This document shows, one piece after another, positions 39,391-51,327 of a DNA stretch of 64,000 nucleotides (positions are counted from its first letter, which is position 1; every line of letters starts with the position of its first letter). Source of the DNA: Pantoea sp. WMus005 (GTDB lineage Bacteria > Pseudomonadota > Gammaproteobacteria > Enterobacterales > Enterobacteriaceae); the NCBI RefSeq assembly GCF_013415305.1, contig NZ_JACBXU010000001.1:1674001-1738000 (forward strand). The letters are read 5' to 3'. A model generated the notes under the pieces. The model did not search any database and was not told the origin of the DNA. It worked only from the letters and a program-made list of their open reading frames with translations. Made by a program: the position numbers and the translations under genes.

Positions 39391-40677
39391 TCACGCACTC
39401 TGGCTGATTTTAGCCAGTTGAACGAAATAGTCCGGGAAGGTTTTTGCCGTACAGCCGGGATCAAGAATGGTCACTGGTGTATCGGAAAGGGCAACTAACG
39501 AAAAACACATCGCCATGCGATGGTCATTGTAGGTACCAATTTCTGCATGAATCAGCGTCGCTGGCGGTGTAATACGAATGTAGTCATGACCTTCTTCGAC
39601 TTCTGCACCCACTTTACGCAGTTCTGTAGCCATTGCGCTCAGACGATCGGTCTCTTTTACCCGCCAGTTATAAATATTGCGTAACTGGGTAGTGCCTTCA
39701 GCAAACAAGGCGGTGGTTGCGATGGTCATTGCGGCATCCGGAATATGGTTCATATCCATATCGATGGCCTGCAGTTTTCCGGCCGTGCAGGCAATATAAT
39801 CATCGCCCCACTCAATCGACGCGCCCATCTTTTCCAGCACGTCAGCGAAACGGATGTCACCCTGCACGCTCTGACGTCCGATACCGGTGACCCGAACCGT
39901 TCCACCTTTAATGGCAGCAGCAGCCAGGAAATAAGAAGCGGAAGAAGCATCCCCTTCAACCAGGTAGTCGCCTGGTGACTGATACTGTTGTTGTCCCTTG
40001 ATCAGGAAGCGCTGATAGTTCTGATTTTCAACTTCGACGCCAAAGCACCGCATCAGATTCAGGGTGATATCAATATAAGGTTTGGAAACCAAATCACCTT
40101 TGATAGTGATGCAGGTATTGTGCTGTGCCAGCGGCGCGGTCATCAGCAGTGCCGTCAGGAACTGGCTGGAGACACTGCCATCCACACTGACTTCACCGCC
40201 AGTAAAACCCCCGCGTAAACGCAGCGGTGGGTAATTTTCGTTTTCCAGGTACTCAATGGTTGCTCCACCCTGACGAAGCGCGTCAACCAGATGACCGATT
40301 GGACGCTCTTTCATGCGGGGTTCGCCAGTCAGTTCGATATCGTGCTCGCCCAGACAAAGTGCTGCGGCCAGCGGACGCATTGCGGTTCCGGCATTGCCCA
40401 AAAACAGTGACAGCGGTTGAGATGTGTGCAATGGCCCGGCATTTCCCGTCACTTCACACACGGTACGATTGCTGGAAAGCGTATAACTTACGCCCAGCGC
40501 GGTCAGCGCATTCAGCATGTGTTTCACATCATCGCTGTCGAGTAGGTTAGTGAGACGGGTAGTGCCTTTAGCCAGAGCAGCCAGCAGCAATGCGCGATTA
40601 GAAACGCTCTTTGAGCCAGGCAGATTTACGGTGCCATCGACGCGCGCAATCGGTTGGAGAGTCAGGGAGTCCTGCAT
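39391..40677 (-). CDS. aroA: 3-phosphoshikimate 1-carboxyvinyltransferase (EPSP synthase)
   Basis: Sixth step of the shikimate pathway, joining PEP and shikimate 3-phosphate; target of glyphosate. The 428-residue protein is a class I enzyme with [27 protein letters not shown] (93-102, with Gly97 and Pro102 of the sensitive form), [18 protein letters not shown] and [14 protein letters not shown] 40677 is preferred because E. coli starts at the aligned residue; the frame upstream begins only with a TTG at 40695. Downstream of serC as in the classic serC-aroA operon, with two hairpins between them. Confidence 0.97.
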   Translation of the reverse strand: MQDSLTLQPIARVDGTVNLPGSKSVSNRALLLAALAKGTTRLTNLLDSDDVKHMLNALTALGVSYTLSSNRTVCEVTGNAGPLHTSQPLSLFLGNAGTAMRPLAAALCLGEHDIELTGEPRMKERPIGHLVDALRQGGATIEYLENENYPPLRLRGGFTGGEVSVDGSVSSQFLTALLMTAPLAQHNTCITIKGDLVSKPYIDITLNLMRCFGVEVENQNYQRFLIKGQQQYQSPGDYLVEGDASSASYFLAAAAIKGGTVRVTGIGRQSVQGDIRFADVLEKMGASIEWGDDYIACTAGKLQAIDMDMNHIPDAAMTIATTALFAEGTTQLRNIYNWRVKETDRLSAMATELRKVGAEVEEGHDYIRITPPATLIHAEIGTYNDHRMAMCFSLVALSDTPVTILDPGCTAKTFPDYFVQLAKISQSA

Positions 40678-40705
40678 GTGAAACGAAATCCTCAAAAAAT
40701 ACAGC

Positions 40706-40749
40706 GACCTCGCCGTATGACGAGGTCTGGCATCAGCATCAATGCTGAT
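40706..40749 (-). other. Double hairpin between serC and aroA
   Basis: Two stems lie in the 82-bp gap: ATCAGCAT/ATGCTGAT (40732-40739 with 40742-40749) and GACCTCG/CGAGGTC (40706-40712 with 40721-40727). On the minus strand the second is followed after 6 nt by a T6 run, so it may stop part of the transcripts and set the serC to aroA ratio. Confidence 0.55.
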
Positions 40750-40759
40750 ATTTTAGCAA

Positions 40760-41845
40760 TCAGCCGTGACGGCGTTCAAAATCGACCATGAAATCGGTCA
40801 GAGTCTTAACACCTTCCAGCGGCATCGCATTATAAATTGAAGCGCGCATCCCGCCTACTACACGATGTCCTTTAAGTGCATGTAATCCCGCCTTAAATGA
40901 CTCTTCCAGGAACAGCGCATCCAGTGACGCATCTGCCAGCTGGAAAGGAATATTCATGCGTGAGCGGTTTTCGGTCGCCACATCATTGCGATAGAAGTCA
41001 CTGTGATCGATGACGCCATAAAGCAGGTCAGATTTTGCCTGATTGATACGATCAATTTCAGCAACGCCGCCCTTCTCTTTCAGCCATTTAAACACCAGCC
41101 CTGAGAGATACCACGCAAACGTCGGCGGAGTGTTAAACATCGAATCGTTATCGGCCAGCACTTTGTAATCGAGTATGGAAGGCACAGAAGCATGCGCCTG
41201 ACCCAGCAGATCTTCGCGAACGACAACCAGTGTTAATCCGGCCGGGCCGACATTTTTCTGCGCACCCGCATAAATTACACCATAGCGACTGACATCGATC
41301 GGGCGTGACAGGATGGTCGATGAGAAATCAGCAACAACGGTTTTGTTGCCGAAGTCAGGCTGTTCATCAATAGCGATACCATCAATGGTTTCATTCGGGC
41401 AGAAGTGCAGGTAAGCGGACGCTTCACTCACCTGCCATTCACTCATCGGGAGGATGGCTCGTTTACCGTCGCGTGTGGTTTTGACATCCAGCGTGCGGGG
41501 AGAACAATACTTTTCTGCTTCTTTGATTGCACTCTGTGCCCAGTAGCCGCCATCGACATAATCGGCACTGGTCGCCTGACCCAGCAGATTACCCGGCACA
41601 GCAGCGAACTGCGCGCGCGCCCCGCCATGACAGAATAAAACTTTGTAATTGGCCGGTATTTTTAGCAGATCACGGAAGTCCTGCTCCGCTTCTTCAGCCA
41701 CCTGAATAAACTCTTTACTGCGGTGACTGATCTCCATTACAGAGGTACCCAGACCGCGCCAGTTCGTCAGCTCCTGTTCTGCACGACGAAGCACTTCAAC
41801 CGGTAACATCGCCGGGCCAGAGCTAAAATTATAAACTTGCGTCAT
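40760..41845 (-). CDS. serC: Phosphoserine aminotransferase
   Basis: PLP enzyme making 3-phosphoserine from 3-phosphohydroxypyruvate; also used in pyridoxine synthesis. The 361-residue protein starts [20 protein letters not shown] and has [17 protein letters not shown], the PLP lysine in [14 protein letters not shown] and [16 protein letters not shown]. coli SerC has 362 residues. GAGGGG lies 5 nt ahead of the ATG. First gene of serC-aroA; divergent from ycaO. Confidence 0.97.
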   Translation of the reverse strand: MTQVYNFSSGPAMLPVEVLRRAEQELTNWRGLGTSVMEISHRSKEFIQVAEEAEQDFRDLLKIPANYKVLFCHGGARAQFAAVPGNLLGQATSADYVDGGYWAQSAIKEAEKYCSPRTLDVKTTRDGKRAILPMSEWQVSEASAYLHFCPNETIDGIAIDEQPDFGNKTVVADFSSTILSRPIDVSRYGVIYAGAQKNVGPAGLTLVVVREDLLGQAHASVPSILDYKVLADNDSMFNTPPTFAWYLSGLVFKWLKEKGGVAEIDRINQAKSDLLYGVIDHSDFYRNDVATENRSRMNIPFQLADASLDALFLEESFKAGLHALKGHRVVGGMRASIYNAMPLEGVKTLTDFMVDFERRHG

Positions 41846-42158
41846 TTCCCCTCACCACTGTCATATCGAACGGTTATGAATAATCATCCGGTTTTATCAC
41901 TGCATTCTGATAGCTGCAATCACAAATCGGGCCGCGGTCACATTTTCTGAATCAGGCCCGCCGGAGGTTATGTTACCAATGCAAACCATTACGGAATTTT
42001 GTGAGGCTTAATCCAGCACCATTAATCCGCGTTTGGCCTTAAAGTGGAATTGATGAAAACTAAGCGGGTAAAAATGTCCCGCCCTGATAGCGGTCTGTTA
42101 CCAAAATCCGTATCATTGCGCGCTTTACGCACCCTATGACAACTGAGAGAGCGGCACT
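41846..42158. other. Divergent intergenic region serC-ycaO
   Basis: 313 bp without a gene. It must carry promoters for serC (minus) and ycaO (plus). A short inverted repeat GCGGG/CCCGC (42063-42067 with 42077-42081) lies about 80 bp ahead of ycaO. In E. coli serC is controlled by Lrp and CRP; I could not assign clear sites here. Confidence 0.5.
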
Positions 42159-43922
42159 ATGACGCAAACATTTATCCCGGGCAAAGATGCCGCACTGGAA
42201 GACTCCATTGCGCGTTTCCAGACCAGGTTGCAGGACCTTGGCTTTAATATCGAAGAAGCTTCCTGGCTGAATCCTGTTCCCCATGTCTGGTCAGTACACA
42301 TCCGCGACCGCGATTGCCCGCTCTGTTTCACCAACGGCAAGGGCGCCAGTAAGAAAGCGGCGCTGGCCTCTGCGCTGGGTGAGTATTTTGAGCGTCTCTC
42401 AACTAATTACTTTTTTGCTGACTTCTGGCTGGGTAAAAAGATTGCAAACGGCGACTTTGTTCACTATCCCAATGAAAAATGGTTTGCATTACCTGAGGAT
42501 GATTCCTTACCTGAAGGCATTCTGGATGCGCGCCTGAACGCGTTTTACGATCCCGATAATGCCCTGACGGCTTCCGGCCTGATTGATCTGCAGTCTGGCA
42601 ACGCTGAGCGCGGCATCTGCGCCCTGCCATTTACCCGTCAGTCCGATCAGCAAACTGTTTATATCCCGATGAACATTATCGGCAACCTCTATGTCTCAAA
42701 TGGCATGTCCGCAGGTAACACTGCGAATGAAGCGCGTGTTCAGGGACTGTCCGAAGTGTTTGAGCGCTACATTAAGAACCGCATCATTGCTGAAGCGATC
42801 AGCCTTCCAGCAATTCCTGAAGAGGTGATGCAGCGTTATCCTGAAGTGATTGAGGCAATTGCTCGCCTTGAGGCGGAAGGCTTCCCGATTTTCGCTTATG
42901 ACGCCTCGCTGGGCGGCAAATATCCGGTTATCTGTGTGGTGCTGTTTAACCCGACCAACGGAACCTGTTTTGCCTCCTTTGGTGCGCACCCTGATTTCGG
43001 TGTGGCGCTGGAGCGTACCGTCACCGAGTTACTGCAGGGCCGAAGCCTCAAAGATCTGGACGTCTTTACCCCACCGACCTTTGATGACGAAGAAGTGGCT
43101 GAGCATGCCAACCTTGAAACACACTTCATTGATTCAAGCGGTCTGATCTCCTGGGATCTGTTTAAAGAGACGGCGGATTATCCCTTTGTCGACTGGTCAT
43201 TCGCGGGCAGCACCGAACAGGAATTTGCCTCGCTGATGGCCATTTTAGCCCAGGAAGATCAGGAAGTTTACATTGCTGACTACGAGCATCTGGGTGTCTA
43301 TGCCTGCCGCATCATTGTTCCTGGCATGTCTGATATCTATCCGGCGGAAGATCTCTTCCTGGCGAATAACAGCATGGGCGCGGGCATTCGTGAAACTCTG
43401 CTGGCCCTGCCTGACAGCAACTGGAATCCGGAAGAGTATCTGGACCTGATTGGCCAGCTTGATGATGAAGGCTTTGATGACTTCACGCGCGTTCGTGAAC
43501 TGCTGGGTCTGGCGACCGGTAAAGACAACGGCTGGTACACACTGCGTGTTGGCGAATTAAAAGCGATGCTGGCACTGGCAGGCGGCGATCTGGATCAGGC
43601 TCTGATCTGGACAGAGTGGACAATGGAATTTAACAGCTCAATCTTTACGCCAGAGCGGGCTAATTACTACCGTTGCCTGCAGACTCTGCTGTTACTGGCC
43701 ATGGAAGATGAACGCGATCCGTTGCAGTATCACCATGCTTTCCTGCGTATGTATGGTGAGCGCGCGATGGAAGCGGCTTCAGCTGCCATCAGTGGTGAAC
43801 ATCCGTTTAACGGACTTCAGACTATTGATGATGAGCTGCAGGCATTTCCGGCCCACCAGTCCCTGCTTGCTGCTTACGAAAAACTGCAAACAGCTAAACG
43901 CCTCTACTGGAAAAATGCGTAA
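42159..43922 (+). CDS. ycaO: YcaO, accessory protein for RimO methylthiolation of S12
   Basis: A 587-residue YcaO-superfamily protein. The fold activates amide backbones with ATP in azoline and thioamide natural products; E. coli YcaO instead aids beta-methylthiolation of Asp88 of ribosomal protein S12 by RimO. The ATP/Mg-binding glutamates and arginines are in KKAALASALGEYFERLS and NEARVQGLSEVFERYIKNR. The C-terminal TPR-like part includes LATGKDNGWYTLRVGELKAM. No PxPxP end typical of azoline cyclodehydratases; it ends RLYWKNA. No precursor peptide, dehydrogenase or transporter lies beside it, so a RiPP role is unlikely. Followed by a strong terminator. Confidence 0.94.
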   Translation: MTQTFIPGKDAALEDSIARFQTRLQDLGFNIEEASWLNPVPHVWSVHIRDRDCPLCFTNGKGASKKAALASALGEYFERLSTNYFFADFWLGKKIANGDFVHYPNEKWFALPEDDSLPEGILDARLNAFYDPDNALTASGLIDLQSGNAERGICALPFTRQSDQQTVYIPMNIIGNLYVSNGMSAGNTANEARVQGLSEVFERYIKNRIIAEAISLPAIPEEVMQRYPEVIEAIARLEAEGFPIFAYDASLGGKYPVICVVLFNPTNGTCFASFGAHPDFGVALERTVTELLQGRSLKDLDVFTPPTFDDEEVAEHANLETHFIDSSGLISWDLFKETADYPFVDWSFAGSTEQEFASLMAILAQEDQEVYIADYEHLGVYACRIIVPGMSDIYPAEDLFLANNSMGAGIRETLLALPDSNWNPEEYLDLIGQLDDEGFDDFTRVRELLGLATGKDNGWYTLRVGELKAMLALAGGDLDQALIWTEWTMEFNSSIFTPERANYYRCLQTLLLLAMEDERDPLQYHHAFLRMYGERAMEAASAAISGEHPFNGLQTIDDELQAFPAHQSLLAAYEKLQTAKRLYWKNA

Positions 43923-43955
43923 GTTATAACGCGTCAGTCCAGAAAAAGAGGGTTA

Positions 43956-43988
43956 AAAATGGCACCATGTTGATCGGGTGCCATTTTT
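43956..43988 (+). terminator. Intrinsic terminator of ycaO
   Basis: AAAATGGCACC (43956-43966) pairs perfectly with GGTGCCATTTT (43977-43987) over a 10-nt loop, then T. It ends ycaO transcription before the focA promoter region. Confidence 0.88.
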
Positions 43989-44295
43989 CTACACTTTTCC
44001 CATGAAACATTAGCGGCATTTAACCCCACTCCCTTTACATTGCATCAATTTAATTAACATTTAAGCCATTAGTTAATAACAAAATAAAGATTATAAAAAG
44101 TGCGCCCTGCTTTAAATTAAAAAATTTTTGTATTTTTAAAATTTATTTAAACCTTTAAATTCATTGCGTTAACTCATTAATCCCTTATTTTCCTTCGACA
44201 GGATTGCTGCCCTCTCGGCAAACATGATCCACATCAATTACTGACCTATACTCCTTTGTTAGTATTTTTTCAGACAACTTCTGGAGTAAGTTAGT
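43989..44295 (+). promoter_or_regulatory. focA-pflB promoter region with an FNR site
   Basis: An AT-rich 307-bp region without a gene. ATGAT-CCAC-ATCAA (44224-44237) matches the FNR consensus TTGAT-N4-ATCAA at 9 of 10 positions. With TAGTAT (44260-44265) as -10 the start falls near 44272, placing the FNR site at about -41.5, the class II activator position. A second possible -10, TATACT (44247-44252), would fit the FNR site less well. In E. coli several promoters with FNR, ArcA and IHF sites control pfl; the GTTAA-rich stretches at 44090-44180 could be ArcA sites but I cannot assign them. Confidence 0.6.
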
Positions 44296-45156
44296 GTGAA
44301 AACTGACAACCCTTTTAATCTTTTATTGCCCGCCGCAATGGCGAAAGTCGCCGAAGATGCCGGTATCTATAAAGCCACCAAACATCCCTTCACCACTTTC
44401 TTTCTGGCAATAAACGCTGGCGTATTTATCTCCATCGCATTTGTTTTTTATATTACAGCGACTACCGGTAGCGGCGCGATGCCCTATGGCATAGCCAAAC
44501 TGATTGGCGGTATTTGTTTCTCACTTGGCTTAATGCTGGTCGTGGTGTGTGGCGCTGACCTCTTTACCTCTACGGTATTAATCGTCGTTGCCAAAGCCAG
44601 TGGTCGCATCAGCTGGGGACAACTGGCACGCAACTGGATTAACGTCTACGCCGGTAACCTTGCAGGCGCCCTTTTCTTTGTCGCTCTGATGTGGTTTGCC
44701 GGGCAACATATGGTCGCGAATAGTGCCTGGGGACTGAATGTCCTGGAAACCGCCGATCACAAGATGCATCACACCTTCATCGAAGCGGTTTGTCTGGGTA
44801 CCCTGGCAAATCTGCTGGTCTGCCTCGCCGTCTGGATGAGTTACTCCGGCCGTACCCTGACCGATAAGCTGGTAGTGATGATTCTGCCTGTTGGGATGTT
44901 TGTCGCCAGCGGTTTCGAGCACAGCATCGCCAATATGTTCCTGATTCCTTATGCCATTGTCATCCGCGACTTCGCGGCACCTGAATTCTGGCAGGCTGCA
45001 GGCACCACGGCTGCACAGTTTCACTCGCTTACCGTCAGTAACTTTATTCTCGATAATCTGATTCCTGTGACCATCGGCAACATCATTGGCGGCGGTATTC
45101 TGGTTGGGTTGACCTACTGGGTTATCTATCTCCGTAAAGGTGACCAGGTTCATTAA
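44296..45156 (+). CDS. focA: Formate channel FocA
   Basis: Pentameric FNT-family channel that passes formate in and out across the inner membrane. The 286-residue protein has six membrane helices and keeps Thr91 (CGADLFTSTV, omega-loop region) and His209 (VASGFEHSIANMF), the pore residues of E. coli FocA. The start is GTG 44296 with GGAG about 10 nt upstream; homologues begin MK.DNPF.LLLPAAMAK. Upstream of pflB with a 71-bp gap that holds a hairpin, so it is the first gene of focA-pflB. Confidence 0.95.
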   Translation: MKTDNPFNLLLPAAMAKVAEDAGIYKATKHPFTTFFLAINAGVFISIAFVFYITATTGSGAMPYGIAKLIGGICFSLGLMLVVVCGADLFTSTVLIVVAKASGRISWGQLARNWINVYAGNLAGALFFVALMWFAGQHMVANSAWGLNVLETADHKMHHTFIEAVCLGTLANLLVCLAVWMSYSGRTLTDKLVVMILPVGMFVASGFEHSIANMFLIPYAIVIRDFAAPEFWQAAGTTAAQFHSLTVSNFILDNLIPVTIGNIIGGGILVGLTYWVIYLRKGDQVH

Positions 45157-45169
45157 ACACATTTTTGAC

Positions 45170-45191
45170 GGCACAGGACGTTGACTGTGCC
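45170..45191 (+). other. Intercistronic hairpin focA-pflB
   Basis: GGCACAG (45170-45176) pairs with CTGTGCC (45185-45191), 8-nt loop, no T run. It may guide mRNA processing or shield pflB mRNA, helping the much higher output of PflB than FocA. Confidence 0.5.
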
Positions 45192-45227
45192 CGACCGTAA
45201 AGTCTCTTCATATAAGGCAGGTATATT

Positions 45228-47510
45228 ATGACCGAACTTAATGCAAAACTGGCTTCAGCATGGGAAGGATTTGCTGAAGGCGAATGGCAGAATAGCGTCA
45301 ATGTGCGCGACTTCATTCAGAAAAACTACACCCCTTATGAAGGTGATGAGTCGTTCCTGGCGGGCGCAACTGAAGCGACCACTAAACTGTGGGAAAGCGT
45401 GCTGGAAGGCATCAAAATTGAAAACCGCACCCACGCGCCAGTTGACTTCGACACCGATCTTGCCTCAACCATTACCTCGCATGATGCGGGCTACATCATC
45501 AAGCCACTGGAAAAAATTGTTGGCCTGCAGACGGAGGCCCCATTAAAACGCGCGCTGATTCCTTTTGGCGGCATCAAAATGGTTGAAGGTTCATGCAAAG
45601 TTTATGGCCGTGAACTCGATCCTTCACTGAAAAAAATCTTCACCGAATACCGTAAAACACATAACCAGGGTGTGTTCGACGTTTACACCCCGGACATCAT
45701 GCGCTGCCGTAAATCAGGTATCCTGACCGGTTTGCCAGATGCGTATGGCCGTGGCCGCATCATCGGTGACTATCGTCGCGTGGCTCTTTACGGCATCGAT
45801 TTCCTGATGGCGGATAAATTCTCTCAGTTCGCGTCTCTGCAGAACGATTTAGAGAATGGCGTGAATCTGGAAGCGACTATTCGTCTGCGTGAAGAGATCT
45901 CAGATCAGCATCGTGCGCTGGCGCAGATAAAAGAGATGGCCGCAAAATATGGCCACGACATTTCAGGCCCGGCAACCAATGCCGTTGAAGCCGTGCAGTG
46001 GACTTACTATGGCTATCTTGCTGCCGTTAAATCACAAAACGGTGCTGCCATGTCCTTTGGCCGCGTCTCAACCTTCCTTGATGTTTACATCGAGCGTGAC
46101 CTTAAAGCCGGTAAACTGACTGAAGAACAGGCACAGGAACTGATTGACCATCTGGTCATGAAACTGCGTATGGTTCGCTTCCTGCGTACCCCTGAATATG
46201 ATGAGTTGTTCTCAGGTGACCCAATCTGGGCAACCGAATCACTGGCCGGTATGGGCGTTGATGGCCGTACTCTGGTTTCAAAAAGTACCTTCCGCTTCCT
46301 GAATACCCTGTACACCATGGGTCCTTCACCTGAGCCGAACATGACCATTCTGTGGTCAGAAAAATTGCCGATTAATTTCAAAAAATATGCCGCTAAAGTC
46401 TCTATCGATACCTCATCTCTGCAGTATGAGAACGATGACCTGATGCGTCCTGATTTCGACAATGATGACTATGCCATCGCCTGCTGCGTGAGCCCGATGA
46501 TTGTCGGCAAACAAATGCAGTTCTTTGGTGCACGTGCCAACCTGGCGAAAACCCTGCTCTACGCAATCAACGGCGGCGTGGATGAAAAACTGAAAATGCA
46601 GGTTGGACCGAAAGGCGACAAAATCAGTGACGCCGTGCTGGACTTCGACACCGTCATGGAGCGTATGGATCACTTCATGGACTGGCTGGCAAAACAGTAC
46701 GTGACTTCTCTGAACATCATTCACTACATGCATGATAAGTACAGCTACGAAGCAGCGCTGATGGCCCTGCATGATCGTGATGTCTATCGCACCATGGCGT
46801 GTGGTATCGCCGGGCTCTCCGTTGCTGCGGATTCACTGTCTGCGATTAAATATGCCAAAGTGAAACCGATTCGTGACGAAGATGGTCTGGCGATCGACTT
46901 CGACATTGAAGGCGAATACCCACAGTTCGGTAACAACGACTCCCGCGTTGATGACCTGGCCTGCGATCTGGTTGAACGCTTCATGAAGAAAATTCAGCAG
47001 CTGACCACCTATCGCAATGCCGTGCCGACTCAGTCTGTTCTGACCATCACCTCAAACGTGGTATATGGTAAGAAAACGGGTAATACACCGGATGGCCGTC
47101 GCGCTGGTGCACCGTTTGGACCAGGCGCTAACCCAATGCATGGTCGTGACCAGAAAGGTGCTGTTGCCTCCCTGACTTCCGTCGCGAAACTGCCGTTTGC
47201 CTATGCGAAAGATGGTATCTCCTATACCTTCTCAATCGTGCCAAACGCGCTGGGTAAAGATGATAACGTGCGTAAAACCAACCTTGCCGGTCTGATGGAT
47301 GGTTACTTCCATCATGAGGCCAGCATCGAAGGCGGCCAGCACCTGAATGTCAACGTCATGAACCGCGAAATGCTGCTGGACGCGATGGAGCATCCAGAGA
47401 AGTATCCGCAGCTGACCATTCGTGTTTCCGGTTATGCTGTGCGCTTTAACTCACTGACTAAAGAGCAGCAGCAGGATGTGATTACCCGTACCTTCACACA
47501 GTCACTGTAA
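45228..47510 (+). CDS. pflB: Pyruvate formate-lyase
   Basis: Glycyl-radical enzyme splitting pyruvate and CoA to acetyl-CoA and formate in anaerobic growth. The 760-residue protein has the same length as E. coli PflB and keeps the adjacent active-site cysteines (IACCVSPM, Cys419 and Cys420 counted with Met) and the radical glycine Gly735 in [10 protein letters not shown] near the C-terminus. Codon use is highly biased. Ribosome binding site AAGGCAGG lies ahead of the ATG. Located between focA and its activase gene pflA; a strong terminator follows. Confidence 0.98.
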   Translation: MTELNAKLASAWEGFAEGEWQNSVNVRDFIQKNYTPYEGDESFLAGATEATTKLWESVLEGIKIENRTHAPVDFDTDLASTITSHDAGYIIKPLEKIVGLQTEAPLKRALIPFGGIKMVEGSCKVYGRELDPSLKKIFTEYRKTHNQGVFDVYTPDIMRCRKSGILTGLPDAYGRGRIIGDYRRVALYGIDFLMADKFSQFASLQNDLENGVNLEATIRLREEISDQHRALAQIKEMAAKYGHDISGPATNAVEAVQWTYYGYLAAVKSQNGAAMSFGRVSTFLDVYIERDLKAGKLTEEQAQELIDHLVMKLRMVRFLRTPEYDELFSGDPIWATESLAGMGVDGRTLVSKSTFRFLNTLYTMGPSPEPNMTILWSEKLPINFKKYAAKVSIDTSSLQYENDDLMRPDFDNDDYAIACCVSPMIVGKQMQFFGARANLAKTLLYAINGGVDEKLKMQVGPKGDKISDAVLDFDTVMERMDHFMDWLAKQYVTSLNIIHYMHDKYSYEAALMALHDRDVYRTMACGIAGLSVAADSLSAIKYAKVKPIRDEDGLAIDFDIEGEYPQFGNNDSRVDDLACDLVERFMKKIQQLTTYRNAVPTQSVLTITSNVVYGKKTGNTPDGRRAGAPFGPGANPMHGRDQKGAVASLTSVAKLPFAYAKDGISYTFSIVPNALGKDDNVRKTNLAGLMDGYFHHEASIEGGQHLNVNVMNREMLLDAMEHPEKYPQLTIRVSGYAVRFNSLTKEQQQDVITRTFTQSL

Positions 47511-47529
47511 TCACGGCCAGAACCAATAT

Positions 47530-47555
47530 AAAAAGGCTCCTCGCGGAGCCTTTTT
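47530..47555 (+). terminator. Intrinsic terminator of pflB
   Basis: AAAAAGGCTCC (47530-47540), TCGC loop, GGAGCCTTTTT (47545-47555). Perfect stem with T run. Confidence 0.9.
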
Positions 47556-47566
47556 CTCAAGAGTCT

Positions 47567-47604
47567 ATTCTGGTGGTTATCTCCATCAAGGTTCCCACCA
47601 GAAT
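47567..47604 (+). repeat. 10-bp inverted repeat between pflB and pflA
   Basis: ATTCTGGTGG (47567-47576) and CCACCAGAAT (47595-47604) are perfect arms around an 18-nt spacer, just past the pflB terminator and 72 bp ahead of pflA. It could be an operator for an own pflA promoter or a leader hairpin of pflA mRNA. Confidence 0.6.
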
Positions 47605-47675
47605 CGATTTCCTGCCCTGAGCGCAACAGAGATTGCGCCGTCTGTCCCGGCAGACTCACTGGAGAAAACATCGCA

Positions 47676-48416
47676 ATGTCAGTTAATGGTCGTATCCACT
47701 CATTTGAATCCTGCGGCACCGTTGATGGTCCCGGCATCCGTTTCATCACCTTCTTCCAGGGCTGCCTGATGCGCTGCCTCTACTGTCACAACCGCGACAC
47801 CTGGGATACCCATGGTGGCAAAGAGATCACCGTCGAAGCGCTGATGGCAGATGTGCTTTCCTATCGCCATTTTATGAATGCTTCTGGCGGCGGTGTCACT
47901 GCCTCAGGCGGTGAAGCAATTCTTCAGGCTGAGTTTGTGCGCGACTGGTTCCGCGCCTGCAAGGCGGAAGGCATTCATACCTGTCTCGACACCAACGGCT
48001 TCGTACGCCGCTATGATCCGGTGATCGATGAACTGCTCGACGTTACTGACTTAGTGATGCTCGACCTGAAACAGATGAATGACGATGTGCATCAGATTCT
48101 GGTAGGGGTCTCTAATCACCGTACCCTGGACTTTGCCCGCTATCTGCAGAAAAAAGGCAAGAGAACGTGGATCCGTTTCGTCGTCGTACCGGGCTATTCC
48201 GACGATGATGACACCGCGCATCGCCTGGGTGAATTCACGCGTGACATGGAGAACGTAGAGAAGATTGAGTTGCTGCCTTATCACGAACTGGGTAAGCATA
48301 AATGGATTGCGATGGGTGAAGAGTACAAGCTGGATGGGGTTAAACCGCCGAGTAAAGAGACGATGGAGCGCGTGAAAAACATTCTCGCCAGCTACGGCCA
48401 CGAAGTGATGTACTAG
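47676..48416 (+). CDS. pflA: Pyruvate formate-lyase 1-activating enzyme
   Basis: Radical SAM enzyme that makes the glycyl radical on PflB. The 246-residue protein has the iron-sulfur motif C30-LMR-C34-LY-C37, then [17 protein letters not shown] (SAM contact), CLDTNGF and VVPGYSDDD, as in E. coli (246). Ribosome binding site GGAG lies about 12 nt upstream. Own transcription is likely, since the pflB terminator precedes it. Followed by a strong terminator. Confidence 0.97.
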   Translation: MSVNGRIHSFESCGTVDGPGIRFITFFQGCLMRCLYCHNRDTWDTHGGKEITVEALMADVLSYRHFMNASGGGVTASGGEAILQAEFVRDWFRACKAEGIHTCLDTNGFVRRYDPVIDELLDVTDLVMLDLKQMNDDVHQILVGVSNHRTLDFARYLQKKGKRTWIRFVVVPGYSDDDDTAHRLGEFTRDMENVEKIELLPYHELGKHKWIAMGEEYKLDGVKPPSKETMERVKNILASYGHEVMY

Positions 48417-48428
48417 ATAACCGGCCAC

Positions 48429-48459
48429 AAAAAAGGGAGCTTAGCGCTCCCTTTTTTTT
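48429..48459. terminator. Bidirectional terminator between pflA and ycaD
   Basis: GGGAGC (48435-48440) and GCTCCC (48446-48451), A run before, eight T after. Works for pflA on the plus strand and probably for convergent ycaD. Confidence 0.88.
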
Positions 48460-48471
48460 GCTGTTCAGCGA

Positions 48472-49623
48472 TCAGGCATGTGCCACTGGCGTAGCCTGAT
48501 GATTCGCTTTGCGCAGCAGCATAACCAGATAAACCAGCGCCACAGCCGCGATCATCACGAACAAAAGCTGGTCAGAATAATTCTGCATCAGCACAGAGGT
48601 CATTGCCGGTCCAGCCAGACTGCCCACGGTATAACTCATCAGCAGCGCCTGATTCATCGCCACCAGTTCATGGTGTGCGACCGTCTCACAAGCCCAGGAC
48701 ATTGCCACCGGATAGAGTGTGAAGCCCGCCAGTCCCAGCACAAACAGCGCCGGAGCCATAGCGGCATTGGTTAACATGGCCATCGCACCCAGGATAACCA
48801 CAAAGACCTGGACCCGCAGCACCAGCATGCGACCAAAACGGTCGGCCAGACGGCCAATGGGCCACTGGCCCACAATGCCTGCGCTGACCAGCAACGCCAT
48901 CCAGTAACCGACATTGGCATCACTCATTCCCTGATGTGACAGGTAAAGCGGCATCAGGCCATAAAGCGAGCCCAGAAGGATGCCAGAGATGATGCAGCCA
49001 TTAATGCCCAGGCGCGAACTACGACGACGCAGCATCGGCCAGATGCGGGCCGGAGCGGCTTCTGTCGCTTCACCACTGGCGGAGACGCGGGTAAAGACCA
49101 GTGGCAGCACGGCGCAGAAGACCAGTGACGTTACCCACGGAATCACGCTGAGTAATTCCGTAGACACCTTGCTGACCAATAACTGGCCGGTCACGGTGCC
49201 GATGTAATAAACAACCATATAGGCCGCGAGCAACTGTCCCCGATTACGTACCGTACCGCTGCACAGAAGTGCGCTCTCAACCACCACCCACATCAGCGCA
49301 CAGCCGACACCGGCGATGAAACGCATTGAACTCCATGCCCAGAAACCCGACATCATCGCCAGACCCAGAGTTGCGACGGCAAACATCACGGTCGCCAGGT
49401 AGTAGCTACGGTTAAAGCCGTACTGCCGGATTAACCAGCCAGCCAGCAGGGTTCCTGCCAGATTACCGGTGTAATAGGAGGAACTTACAATGCCCACCTG
49501 CCAGGTGGTCAGTAAGTCATGCGTCAGCCACAGTGGAACGAGCGTATTCAGCACGGCAATTGCGACAGTCATTAACATCAGGCCGCAAAGCAGCAATATC
49601 ACAGGGCGTGACCAGATTGACAT
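48472..49623 (-). CDS. ycaD: MFS transporter YcaD
   Basis: A 383-residue, 12-helix major facilitator protein like E. coli YcaD, substrate unproven. Marks are [10 protein letters not shown], the first-loop region [39 protein letters not shown] and the mid-protein [19 protein letters not shown] loop 8-9 motif. ATG 49623 (MSIWSRPV) aligns with E. coli; the frame is open to a TTG at 49731 with no family counterpart. Its own upstream gap to serS has replaced the dmsABC and ycaC genes seen there in E. coli K-12. Confidence 0.88.
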   Translation of the reverse strand: MSIWSRPVILLLCGLMLMTVAIAVLNTLVPLWLTHDLLTTWQVGIVSSSYYTGNLAGTLLAGWLIRQYGFNRSYYLATVMFAVATLGLAMMSGFWAWSSMRFIAGVGCALMWVVVESALLCSGTVRNRGQLLAAYMVVYYIGTVTGQLLVSKVSTELLSVIPWVTSLVFCAVLPLVFTRVSASGEATEAAPARIWPMLRRRSSRLGINGCIISGILLGSLYGLMPLYLSHQGMSDANVGYWMALLVSAGIVGQWPIGRLADRFGRMLVLRVQVFVVILGAMAMLTNAAMAPALFVLGLAGFTLYPVAMSWACETVAHHELVAMNQALLMSYTVGSLAGPAMTSVLMQNYSDQLLFVMIAAVALVYLVMLLRKANHQATPVAHA

Positions 49624-49900
49624 AGGGGATAGAAACCAGAGCAAAATGAAGGAAATTGCGCGCAGTTTGCCATTAGCTTTTTTAAAGTCAATGGGGGCAA
49701 TTTGACGGCAGCACATTTTGCTGTCCGACAATTTAATTTACTAATCTTCAGTGGGTTACAATCGTGTTAAGCGGCAGACCACCAAATGCTATCTCTATGA
49801 AAAAATAGGTTTTTAAGCATTCCAGTACGTCTGATATCGATAACGTTTATTTGTGATTAAATCAGGATGTAATGCATCACTTTTTGCAGACAGAAGGCAT
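49624..49900. other. Intergenic region upstream of ycaD
   Basis: 277 bp between the serS terminator and ycaD, without a credible gene. AT-rich at 49795-49860. Presumably holds the ycaD promoter; I could not place -35/-10 elements with confidence. No trace of dmsABC was seen. Confidence 0.4.
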
Positions 49901-49925
49901 AAAAAAACCCGGCCATGGCCGGGTT
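49901..49925 (-). terminator. Intrinsic terminator of serS
   Basis: AACCCGGC (49906-49913), CATG loop, GCCGGGTT (49918-49925); seven A at 49901-49907 give the T tract on the minus strand. Confidence 0.9.
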
Positions 49926-49942
49926 CAGAGAAGCAGAATCAT

Positions 49943-51310
<1,368 letters not shown>

Positions 51311-51327
51311 TTACCGTAAGGTCTGTT

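Noticed and set aside
42159..43922. YcaO as part of a RiPP (azoline or thioamide) cluster
   Set aside because: No precursor peptide, E1-like partner, dehydrogenase or exporter nearby, no C-terminal PxPxP, and the protein matches the housekeeping YcaO of E. coli.
49624..49731. N-terminal extension of ycaD by 36 residues
   Set aside because: Begins with TTG, lacks a ribosome binding site and has no counterpart in E. coli YcaD.
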